A stretch of DNA of 64,000 nt from DSXH01 sp964532065 (GTDB lineage Bacteria > Bacteroidota > Ignavibacteria > Ignavibacteriales > Melioribacteraceae), in NCBI GenBank assembly GCA_964532065.1, contig CAZHHG010000004.1, positions 1 through 64,000 on the forward strand, given 5' to 3'. Numbering within the stretch: the first letter of the stretch is position 1; each line of letters opens with the position of its first letter. Under the pieces are notes generated by a model, which saw nothing but the letters and a program-made list of their open reading frames with translations, had not been told where the DNA came from and ran no database searches. Made by a program: the position numbers and the translations under genes. Shown piece by piece: positions 7,832-15,057 of this stretch.

Positions 7832-9538
7832 ATGCTCAAATCGTTACTTATCAAAGATTACGCTCTGATAGAAAATATCCATGTAGAGTTTGGAAAGGGA
7901 TTGAATATCATTACCGGCGAAACCGGTGCGGGTAAGTCGATTCTTATCGATGCTATGGGACTATTACTCGGCGAAAGAGCTTCTGTTGAAGTGGTAAGAA
8001 AGGGATCCGATAAATCGATCGTTGAAGGTATCTTTGAAATCGAGGGAAATAAAAAAGTCCAGAACCTCCTGGCCGCAAATGAAATAGAATTTACCGGCGA
8101 GTTGATTGTCAGAAGAGAAGTTTCGCTGAAAGGTACTAACCGGTGTTTTCTGAACGACACGCCTGTAACTCTTAATATGATTAAAGAAGCGGGCGATCTT
8201 CTGGTGGACCTGCATGGGCAGCATGAACATCAGTCGCTTCTTCGCGTTGAAACACATGCTGAGATGCTCGACGATTCGGCGGGACATAAAAACCTGATTG
8301 ACGAGTACAAAGCAAAATATACAGGATTAAACTCATTTCTGGGAGAATTGAAATTACTTCTTCAGAAAGAGGACCGTTTGAAAGAGAAAAAAGATCTTTA
8401 CGAATTCCAGATAAAGGAAATTGATGATGTCTCTCCGGTAATTGATGAAGATGAAAAACTCGAAAGCGATCTGAAAATTCTGGAAAACTCTGAAAGACTC
8501 CTTTCAACGGCAAGTGAAATCTATCAATCGATCTACGAAAACGAGGATTCTGTTCTGGGACGTATGTCGGAAATCCGCAACAAACTCAACGAGCTTTCGA
8601 AAATTGATTCCTCGTTTCTTGAGAAAGTAAATGAAAGCGAATCTGTTATTGCCATTCTTAACGATATCTCTGCTTTTGTAAGATCGTATAAAGATAGAAT
8701 TGATATTGACCCGGAAAACCTGGAAAAAATTCGTGTCCGGCTCGGAGCTATTAATTTGTTAAAGAAAAAATACGGCGGTTCATTAAATACAGTACTCGAA
8801 CACCGCGAAAAAATCGGTAAGGAATTCGATCTGGCCGAAAATTTTTCTGCTAAAATCGACTCTCTCCGGAACGAAATAGAAATTGTTAGGAAGGAGTGCG
8901 GCCTTATTGCAAAAAAAATCTCAGCCAGCAGGAAAAGTGCCGCTAAAAAAGTAAAGAAGGAAACGGAGGAAGCTCTTAAAACACTGGGAATCCCCGACTC
9001 GTGCTTTGAAATAAAGATTGAGAACGAACCGGCGGAAGCTTCATCGGAAAGTTTTATTATTGCCGACGGACGTAAATATAAATGCGATTCCAATGGATTT
9101 GATTTTATTGAGTTTTATGTTTCAACAAATAGCGGGGAGGATCCTAAACCTCTTGTAAAAGTTGCTTCGGGCGGAGAAATTTCCCGGATTATGCTTGCGC
9201 TTAAATCAATTCTTGCCAGAACCGATAAACTGCCTATACTTATCTTTGATGAAATTGATACAGGTGTAAGCGGACGAATTGCGCAGAAAGTCGGTCAGGC
9301 ACTTAAATCTCTCGCTTCATTCCATCAAATAATTGCAATTACCCATCTCCCCCAGATTGCCGGTTTATCGGATTTTCATTTCGCGGTTGAAAAGAAAAAA
9401 TCGGGTGAACGCGTAGTCAGTTCTATTAGAATGTTGAATAATGACGAAAGGATTAACGAAGTCGCTAAATTAATCAGCGGCGAAAAGATCACAGAAGCCG
9501 CATTGAACGGTGCCCGAGAACTAATCAACTTTAAATAG
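7832..9538 (+). CDS. recN: DNA repair protein RecN
   Basis: An SMC-like ATPase for double-strand break repair. The 568-aa product has Walker A GETGAGKS at residues 29-36, a long charged coiled-coil middle (about 160-370), the ABC-type signature VASGGEISRIML and the Walker B FDEIDTGVSG close to the C terminus. The length matches RecN (about 550-570). I choose the ATG at 7832 because it gives the conserved MLKSLLIKDYALI start; a TTG two codons earlier is also open. It is divergent from the initiator tRNA, and no Shine-Dalgarno sequence is evident. Confidence 0.96.
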   Translation: MLKSLLIKDYALIENIHVEFGKGLNIITGETGAGKSILIDAMGLLLGERASVEVVRKGSDKSIVEGIFEIEGNKKVQNLLAANEIEFTGELIVRREVSLKGTNRCFLNDTPVTLNMIKEAGDLLVDLHGQHEHQSLLRVETHAEMLDDSAGHKNLIDEYKAKYTGLNSFLGELKLLLQKEDRLKEKKDLYEFQIKEIDDVSPVIDEDEKLESDLKILENSERLLSTASEIYQSIYENEDSVLGRMSEIRNKLNELSKIDSSFLEKVNESESVIAILNDISAFVRSYKDRIDIDPENLEKIRVRLGAINLLKKKYGGSLNTVLEHREKIGKEFDLAENFSAKIDSLRNEIEIVRKECGLIAKKISASRKSAAKKVKKETEEALKTLGIPDSCFEIKIENEPAEASSESFIIADGRKYKCDSNGFDFIEFYVSTNSGEDPKPLVKVASGGEISRIMLALKSILARTDKLPILIFDEIDTGVSGRIAQKVGQALKSLASFHQIIAITHLPQIAGLSDFHFAVEKKKSGERVVSSIRMLNNDERINEVAKLISGEKITEAALNGARELINFK

Positions 9539-9609
9539 TTGTTGAACCTCACAGGCAATCAATTTTTGTCTTTGCAACAATGATTTAGTTAGTTAAATTC
9601 ATCACATAA

Positions 9610-9617
9610 TAAATTTG
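9610..9617 (+). promoter_or_regulatory. Candidate -7 box for the DUF6588-like gene
   Basis: TAAATTTG matches the TAnnTTTG consensus exactly, but the -33 position shows only TTTAG. The start site it predicts would leave a leader of about 10 nt before the ATG at 9634, barely including the GGAGG at 9624-9628, so the assignment is weak. Confidence 0.3.
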
Positions 9618-9633
9618 GATTTCGGAGGAAACT

Positions 9634-10713
9634 ATGAAAAAAATTTTTACGGCCGCACTAATATCTCTTCTCCTTTTATCATCCGTGCAGGTCTTAAAAG
9701 CACAGGACGATCTTGAAACCACACTTTCAAAGCTCTCTTCTACTGTTGGCAAAGCATATGTAGCACCGGTAATATCGGCCTTCGGTTCAAATCTTAATTC
9801 CGGATGGGTAAGCATTCTCCCGCCGGCTACAAAATTGGGATTCCATCTGAATATCAAAGTCATCGGTATGGCATCATTCTTCTCCGATGCCGTAAAAAAC
9901 TTTAACGCTGCGAGCGATTTTTATTTCAGCTCTTCGCAGGCCGATCAGATTCTTTCTGCTTCAGGTTATGGTTCCTCTCATCCTGCTTATGCAACTCTAA
10001 AAAATGAACTTACTAAAGCACAGTTCAATGTCAATTTCTCAGGACCGACAATTGTAGGGAGTAAAAACGAGGGATTAAAAGTAAAATTTCCCGGAAAAAC
10101 AATTCAGTCGGGTGGTCAAACTTATACTTTGAATCCCTATGAGTTATCGGTTCCGGAAGTAAAAGGATTTCTTGATGATCTGAATATTTTTCCAACTGCT
10201 GCAATTCAGGGTACTATTGGCACAGTTGCCGGGACGAATGTTTCATTCAGATATTTCCCGAGTGTTAATATTGAGGATATGGGAAAATTCAGTTTCTGGG
10301 GAATGGGTGCCATCCACAATCCGGGCGCATGGTTAAAAAATCCGCTGCCGCTCGATATCGGTATCGGCTATTTCTACCAGAAGATGACAGTGGGAGATAT
10401 TTTCGAAAGTAATGCGACACAGTTCGGTTTGTATGTCGGAAAAACTATCGGAATGATTGTTTCGGTTTCACCTTATGCGGGTGTAACTTTTGAATCCTCT
10501 AAGACTACTGTTCAGTACGACTACCAGTCGAATCAGGAAATAGCTCCGGGAGTTCTTGTTCCACCGACTAAACTGAAATTCGAACTCGAAGGCGAAAATT
10601 CAACCGGCTTTGTTGTTGGCATCAATATTAAACTGGTTGCGGTTAATATTAATGCCGATTATAAAGTTGCCAAAACAAAGACAGCGAGCGCGGGCGTTTC
10701 ATTCGGATTATAA
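9634..10713 (+). CDS. Exported beta-barrel-like protein resembling DUF6588
   Basis: A 359-aa protein with a signal peptide (residues 1-24, ending VLKAQ) and a mature part of alternating hydrophobic/polar strands rich in Gly, Phe and Ser, ending in a terminal aromatic-type strand (AGVSFGL), as in outer membrane proteins. The mature N terminus (LSSTVGKAYVAPVISAFG, then SGWVS and GFHLNIKV) resembles the uncharacterised DUF6588 family of Bacteroidota; I make this assignment from memory of the pattern and not from a search. A strong GGAGG ribosome binding site fixes the start. It is monocistronic, closed by the terminator at 10727. Confidence 0.75.
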   Translation: MKKIFTAALISLLLLSSVQVLKAQDDLETTLSKLSSTVGKAYVAPVISAFGSNLNSGWVSILPPATKLGFHLNIKVIGMASFFSDAVKNFNAASDFYFSSSQADQILSASGYGSSHPAYATLKNELTKAQFNVNFSGPTIVGSKNEGLKVKFPGKTIQSGGQTYTLNPYELSVPEVKGFLDDLNIFPTAAIQGTIGTVAGTNVSFRYFPSVNIEDMGKFSFWGMGAIHNPGAWLKNPLPLDIGIGYFYQKMTVGDIFESNATQFGLYVGKTIGMIVSVSPYAGVTFESSKTTVQYDYQSNQEIAPGVLVPPTKLKFELEGENSTGFVVGINIKLVAVNINADYKVAKTKTASAGVSFGL

Positions 10714-10726
10714 TATTCATTTCCGG

Positions 10727-10760
10727 GCCTTGAAGTGAGAACTTCAAGGCTCTTTCTATT
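10727..10760 (+). terminator. Intrinsic terminator after the DUF6588-like gene
   Basis: A perfect 10-bp stem (GCCTTGAAGT, 10727-10736, with 10741-10750) and a GAGA tetraloop, followed by TCTTTCTATT. It lies 13 bases past the stop codon and between convergent genes. Confidence 0.82.
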
Positions 10761-10762
10761 CC

Positions 10763-11146
10763 TTATTCAATTTTCATCGCGGAGTTTAGTAATTCTTTTA
10801 ACGAGTTGACGTAGGGGAGAAGATCGCTCATATTTCCCTTTCTGAACGATAACTTTTTAGTCATGAGTGCCTGCATCGGCGAAAGAGATTTGCTGAGGAT
10901 TCTTTCCCATGTTTCCTTATCGGCTTCAATTATAAACTCTGAAATATTAACATCATTCCCGGTAGCAATCCGGGCTTCCCTGCATTCCCCGTTATTAAGA
11001 TCCAGAAAAACCGGATTCGAACCTGCTTTATCTGTCTGTTCTAAAATTATCTTCCATTCCCAGCCTTCAGAGGAATTTTTATATTCCTGATTATTATTTA
11101 TCGATTTGCAGAGCTGCGCGGCCCACTCCCCGCTGAAGTATTCCAT
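10763..11146 (-). CDS. SCP2-like sterol/lipid-binding domain protein
   Basis: A 127-aa single-domain cytosolic protein. The run from residue 48 (FLDLNNGECREARI), the following ISEFIIEADKETWERIL and the SPMQALMTKKLSFRKGN segment match the SCP2 fold, in which the last part (gate helix plus KGD/KGN strand) is the most conserved. Bacterial stand-alone SCP2 proteins are thought to bind hydrophobic ligands, but this one has no known partner. It is divergent from hemW and convergent with the upstream gene. Confidence 0.85.
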   Translation of the reverse strand: MEYFSGEWAAQLCKSINNNQEYKNSSEGWEWKIILEQTDKAGSNPVFLDLNNGECREARIATGNDVNISEFIIEADKETWERILSKSLSPMQALMTKKLSFRKGNMSDLLPYVNSLKELLNSAMKIE

Positions 11147-11186
11147 AATATTTTCTCATCCTATAAGTTGTGACGATTAAAATAGC

Positions 11187-11194
11187 TAAATTTG
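11187..11194 (+). promoter_or_regulatory. Candidate -7 box for hemW
   Basis: TAAATTTG is an exact match to TAnnTTTG and would start transcription near 11201, about 20 nt before the hemW ATG. A TTG at 11168-11170 is 16 bp upstream, shorter than the 20 bp of the best promoters here. Confidence 0.45.
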
Positions 11195-11221
11195 TTTTAG
11201 TATGAAATCAAGAATTGCCCG

Positions 11222-12352
11222 ATGAAAGAAACAGCCATTTATATTCACATCCCGTTCTGCGATCATAAATGCATCTATTGCGACTTCTACTCGATAATCT
11301 CATATGATAATATCCGCTCCTACCTCGAATCATTAAAAAAGGAAATTAAATTTTATGCTGAAAAATTCTCATCCCGCAGGGAGATAATTTCAATTTTTTT
11401 CGGCGGAGGAACTCCTTCTTTTATGGAACCGGAATATCTTGACGAAATTATTAATGAAATTAAATCCTCTTTCAGAGTAAGAGAAAATGCCGAAGTAACA
11501 ATGGAAACTAATCCCGGCACTGTATCGAGAGCTAAACTGGAAAGTTTTTTAAGTACGGGAATCAACAGGATCAGTATCGGTATTCAATCTTTTAATGATA
11601 AGGAATTGAAATTTCTTACACGGATTCATAATTCGGCAGCGGCGGTTGAAACTGTTCTGAGTGCTAAAGAAGCCGGATTCAATAACATCAGTATCGACCT
11701 GATTTTTAATCTCCCCGGGCAGACAAAAAAAATCTGGCGCTCAAACCTTGAGCAGGCTGTCGCGCTTCCGATTAAACATATTTCTGCTTATAGCTTAATA
11801 CTTGAACCGGGTACAATTCTGAATAAAATGGTTATCGATGGTAAAGTAAAACTGGAGAGCGACGATCACGATGCTGATCTATATGAATTCACAATTGATT
11901 TATTAACCGGGAGAGGATTCGGACAGTATGAAGTTTCAAATTTTGCTATGCCCGGATACGAGTCGGTGCATAATAATGCCTACTGGCGGTACAAGGATTA
12001 TCTTGGCTTCGGTTCATCTGCTCATTCATTCGTAGATGGAATTAGGTGGTGGAATTTTTCAAGCGTTAAGTTTTATAACGAAGCGGTAATCAGGAATCAA
12101 AACGGTGTTGCAGGGAAAGAAACATTGACAAACGAACAGAAATTGAATGAGTATGTTATGTTAGCATTGAGAAGCAGCGGACTAAATACTTCTGAATTCC
12201 GGAAATTGTTCGGAAACGACTTTCTTGATCGCTACAGAAATTTTTTTAATGATATGATTGAAAACGGTTTTATTGAAGAGGAGGGTTCACATCTGAAATT
12301 TACTTCCCTCGGTTATGCCCTTTGCGACGAGATTCTAAAAAAAATTATTTGA
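11222..12352 (+). CDS. hemW: Radical SAM heme chaperone HemW
   Basis: A 376-aa radical SAM protein. The cluster-binding cysteines are Cys13, Cys17 and Cys20 (CDHKCIYC), starting right after the IHIPF entry strand, followed by the GGGTPS SAM motif (near 61-66) and the HemN C-terminal domain. The early position of the cysteines and the length fit HemW, which delivers heme to apoproteins, and not coproporphyrinogen dehydrogenase HemN, which has a longer N terminus and is about 450 aa. A possible promoter box is at 11187. Confidence 0.94.
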   Translation: MKETAIYIHIPFCDHKCIYCDFYSIISYDNIRSYLESLKKEIKFYAEKFSSRREIISIFFGGGTPSFMEPEYLDEIINEIKSSFRVRENAEVTMETNPGTVSRAKLESFLSTGINRISIGIQSFNDKELKFLTRIHNSAAAVETVLSAKEAGFNNISIDLIFNLPGQTKKIWRSNLEQAVALPIKHISAYSLILEPGTILNKMVIDGKVKLESDDHDADLYEFTIDLLTGRGFGQYEVSNFAMPGYESVHNNAYWRYKDYLGFGSSAHSFVDGIRWWNFSSVKFYNEAVIRNQNGVAGKETLTNEQKLNEYVMLALRSSGLNTSEFRKLFGNDFLDRYRNFFNDMIENGFIEEEGSHLKFTSLGYALCDEILKKII

Positions 12353-12402
12353 TATTGTGATGTGAGTAAATATATTACCCAATCAAAAAAGGGAATGAAA
12401 TT

Positions 12403-13134
12403 ATGAATGAGAAAAATAATTTAGTATTACCTTTGTCAATTATTGCCGGCGCTCTCCTATTATCCGTCATAATTTTTTCATTTGTCTGGAAATCATCCAG
12501 AAATGCCGACCAGACTATCACCGTTACCGGCTCGGCCAAGAAAACAATTGTAAGCGACCTTGGAATTCAGCGCGGAACTCTTCAGGCCGCCAGTGCCGAC
12601 CGGAGAACCGCCTACCAGATTGTTGCCCAGCAGATGCCGGTTGTGCTCAAGTATTTAGCTGATAAGGGATTCACAAAAGAACAGATCGAAGTATTCGGTA
12701 TAACCGGATATCCGGTTTTCGAAGTAAGTTCCCAGGGTTACCAGACTCAAAACGTTTCCCATTATGTCTACAGCCAGAGATTTGAAGTCCGGTCCAATGA
12801 TGTTCAGAAAATTAAGGATCTCTCTCTTACATTAAGTTCTCTGGTAGAAAAGGGTCTAGATGTTCAGGTGGATATGCCCGAATACCTTTTTACAAAGATC
12901 GACGACCTTAAAATTGAAATTCAGGCAGAAGCTGCTAAAAATGCTATGGACCGTGCCGGTAAAATCGCTCAGGCTACGGGCAGGAGTCTCGGTTCTCTGA
13001 GGAGCGCAAGAATGGGGGTAATACAGATTACTCCGCTCAACTCCAATATGGTTACCGATTACGGAATTAATGATGTAAGTTCCATCGACAAGGAAATTAC
13101 AGCTGTGGTAAGCGCATCCTTTGAGATCGATTAA
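12403..13134 (+). CDS. SIMPL (DUF541) domain membrane-anchored protein
   Basis: A 243-aa protein with an N-terminal anchor (about residues 7-29) and a SIMPL domain. Family features are ITVTGSAKKTI (near 45), repeated beta-alpha units, and the C-terminal AKNAMDRAGKIAQATGRSLG block that precedes the last strand. SIMPL proteins are periplasmic or surface-exposed; some form pore-like oligomers and others, such as BP26 and YggE, are stress-associated. The function here is not determinable. It lies about 50 bases after hemW, perhaps in the same transcript. Confidence 0.88.
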   Translation: MNEKNNLVLPLSIIAGALLLSVIIFSFVWKSSRNADQTITVTGSAKKTIVSDLGIQRGTLQAASADRRTAYQIVAQQMPVVLKYLADKGFTKEQIEVFGITGYPVFEVSSQGYQTQNVSHYVYSQRFEVRSNDVQKIKDLSLTLSSLVEKGLDVQVDMPEYLFTKIDDLKIEIQAEAAKNAMDRAGKIAQATGRSLGSLRSARMGVIQITPLNSNMVTDYGINDVSSIDKEITAVVSASFEID

Positions 13135-13211
13135 GTTTTTTTCCCTGTTTTTTATGCCGAAAAGGAGAATATTCATGACTCGGCTAACATGGGATAATCT
13201 CTAAAAGATTT

Positions 13212-13242
13212 TTGCTAATTCAATTAATTATTCCTACTTTTG
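13212..13242 (+). promoter_or_regulatory. Bacteroidota-type promoter of the rimP-nusA-infB operon
   Basis: TTG (part of TTTTTG, ending 13214) is followed after exactly 20 bp by TACTTTTG (13235-13242), a full match to TAnnTTTG. Transcription should start near 13249, so the leader is only about 38 nt and consists mainly of the hairpin at 13254-13270. Confidence 0.75.
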
Positions 13243-13253
13243 TGCATTCTAAT

Positions 13254-13280
13254 TCGCCCCTCGTGGGCGATTTTTATTTG
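13254..13280 (+). terminator. Terminator-like leader hairpin of the rimP operon
   Basis: TCGCCC (13254-13259) pairs with GGGCGA (13265-13270) across a 5-nt loop, followed directly by TTTTTATTTG. It lies between the promoter and the rimP start with no gene before it. It could be an attenuator or a 5' protective stem; the sequence does not decide between them. Confidence 0.6.
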
Positions 13281-13286
13281 TGTAAT

Positions 13287-13733
13287 ATGGATAAAGTGCA
13301 AATTTTTACAAAATTCGAAGAAATCGTAGCCTCCCTCGGCTTTCTCCTTATCGACGTTGTTCTGCGTGGTGATAACCACCTCCGCATTGTTGAGATTTAT
13401 ATAGATAGTGAAAAAGGAGTTTCTGTTGACGACTGCTCTCTGGTAAGCAGGACCATTAACGAAGCGATCGAAAAGGAGGATCTTGTAGGAAGCAGTTACA
13501 GGCTCGATGTTTCATCACCGGGTGTCGACCGGCCGCTTAAATACCTGGCACAGTACGTTAAACACCTGAATAGGAAATTTGAGGTTGAATTTAATGCCGA
13601 TGGTGAAACGAAAAAAATGAATGCCAAACTGATAAAAGTAGACGGCGATCAATTGTACTTCATGGAGAAAACAAACGAATTCAAAATAAATTATAAGGAT
13701 ATAATCAAAGCGAAAGTTTTAATCAGTTTTTGA
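13287..13733 (+). CDS. rimP: Ribosome maturation factor RimP
   Basis: A 148-aa factor for 30S subunit assembly. I place the start at MDKVQIF; the open frame extends 25 codons further upstream but only through the promoter and leader hairpin. The N-terminal domain has the LGFLLIDVVLRGDNHLRI-type strand pattern, the signature LDVSSPGVDRPL lies near residues 76-87, and a C-terminal Sm-like beta domain (FEVEFNADG to YKDIIKAKVLI) follows. It is the first gene of a conserved operon, and the ribosome binding site of nusA begins right after its stop. Confidence 0.95.
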   Translation: MDKVQIFTKFEEIVASLGFLLIDVVLRGDNHLRIVEIYIDSEKGVSVDDCSLVSRTINEAIEKEDLVGSSYRLDVSSPGVDRPLKYLAQYVKHLNRKFEVEFNADGETKKMNAKLIKVDGDQLYFMEKTNEFKINYKDIIKAKVLISF

Positions 13734-13749
13734 TTACGGAGGAGAATAA

Positions 13750-14997
13750 ATGAACACCGAGATAGTAGAATCCTTTTCCCAGATGGTCCGTGAAAAGAGT
13801 CTTGATAAAGACGTTCTGGCCGGTATTATTGAAGAAATATTCGGACTGATGGTTAAAAAGAAATTCGGACTGGAAGCCAAATACGATGTTGTTGTTAATA
13901 TGGATAAAGGTGATATAGAAATATTTCTTGAACGGGTTATTGTTGAAACTGTTAATGATCCGAGTACTGAAATAAGTATCGATGAAGTTAATGAAAAAGG
14001 AAACGACGACGACCTGGAAGTTGGTGAGGATTATGTTGAAAAGATCGAGCTTCACCATTTCGGAAGAAGATTGATAAATCTGGCACGCCAGAGCTTGAAT
14101 CAGAAAATCAGGGAAATTGAAAAGGATATCGTTTATAACGAGTATAATGAAATGATCGGTGAAATTGTTGTCGGAGATATTTATCAGGTCCGGCGCAATG
14201 ATGTTCTTGTAAATCACAATAAGAATGAATTGCTTCTTCCACGCAACGAACAGATCCCTCGCGAAAAATACCGCAAGGGCGATACAGTCCGCGCAGTTGT
14301 TAAGGAAGTTAAAAAGACTCCTAACGGACCAATTATTGTAGTCTCCCGTGGAGATAATTTGTTCTTGAGAAGATTATTCGAAATTGAAATCCCGGAAATT
14401 TATGACGGTGTTATAGAAATTAAAGGAATTGCCCGCGAACCCGGTGAAAGAGCCAAAGTTGCTGTAGAATCCCAGGACTCTAGGATTGATGCTGTGGGTG
14501 CCTGCGTCGGTATGAAAGGTGTAAGAATCCACGCCATTGTTCGTGAATTGAATAATGAGAATATAGACGTTATCAACTACTCAGAGGATCCGATCGTATT
14601 TATACAGAGATGCCTTGCGCCGGCAAAACTGAAACAGATTGAAATTGACGAGGATGAGAGGAAATGCATTGTTACTGCCGATAGCGATCAGGTCTCCCTT
14701 ATTGTTGGAAGAAGCGGTGTTAACATCCGACTGGCAATGAAACTTAGTGGTTACGATATTGAAGTGATTCGTCAGGAAAAACCGCTCGAAGAATATGAAG
14801 AGGATATCGAATTGCCTGAACTTAGAGAAGAACTTGGCAGCGATATTGTCGACCTTCTTATTAATCATGAATTCGAAACTGCTGTCGATGTCCTTAAAGC
14901 AGGTATCGATAAATTGAAAACGATTGAAGGAATTGACGAGGAAAAAGCTAAAATGATAATTGAAACCCTCGAAAATCAATTTGAGGAAGAGGAATAA
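13750..14997 (+). CDS. nusA: Transcription termination/antitermination factor NusA
   Basis: A 415-aa RNA-polymerase-associated factor that controls pausing, termination and antitermination. In order: the N-terminal RNAP-binding domain (1-125), an S1 domain (about 135-200), two KH domains (about 230-345; the second carries VGRSGVNIRLA) and a helix-hairpin-helix-like tail (LKTIEGIDEEKAKMI) ending in an acidic stretch. It lacks the paired acidic repeats found in the E. coli protein (495 aa). The ribosome binding site GGAGG precedes the ATG. Through NusA the operon could regulate its own leader. Confidence 0.96.
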   Translation: MNTEIVESFSQMVREKSLDKDVLAGIIEEIFGLMVKKKFGLEAKYDVVVNMDKGDIEIFLERVIVETVNDPSTEISIDEVNEKGNDDDLEVGEDYVEKIELHHFGRRLINLARQSLNQKIREIEKDIVYNEYNEMIGEIVVGDIYQVRRNDVLVNHNKNELLLPRNEQIPREKYRKGDTVRAVVKEVKKTPNGPIIVVSRGDNLFLRRLFEIEIPEIYDGVIEIKGIAREPGERAKVAVESQDSRIDAVGACVGMKGVRIHAIVRELNNENIDVINYSEDPIVFIQRCLAPAKLKQIEIDEDERKCIVTADSDQVSLIVGRSGVNIRLAMKLSGYDIEVIRQEKPLEEYEEDIELPELREELGSDIVDLLINHEFETAVDVLKAGIDKLKTIEGIDEEKAKMIIETLENQFEEEE

Positions 14998-15057
14998 ATT
15001 AAGACGGAAAAATTGAAAGAACTGGTTAAGATCAATTTCAAAATAAGGTAAATCCAG

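Noticed and set aside
13212..13286. Longer rimP open frame with a TTG start
   Set aside because: The extension would be read from the promoter -33 element and the leader hairpin, and the family start fits the ATG at 13287.
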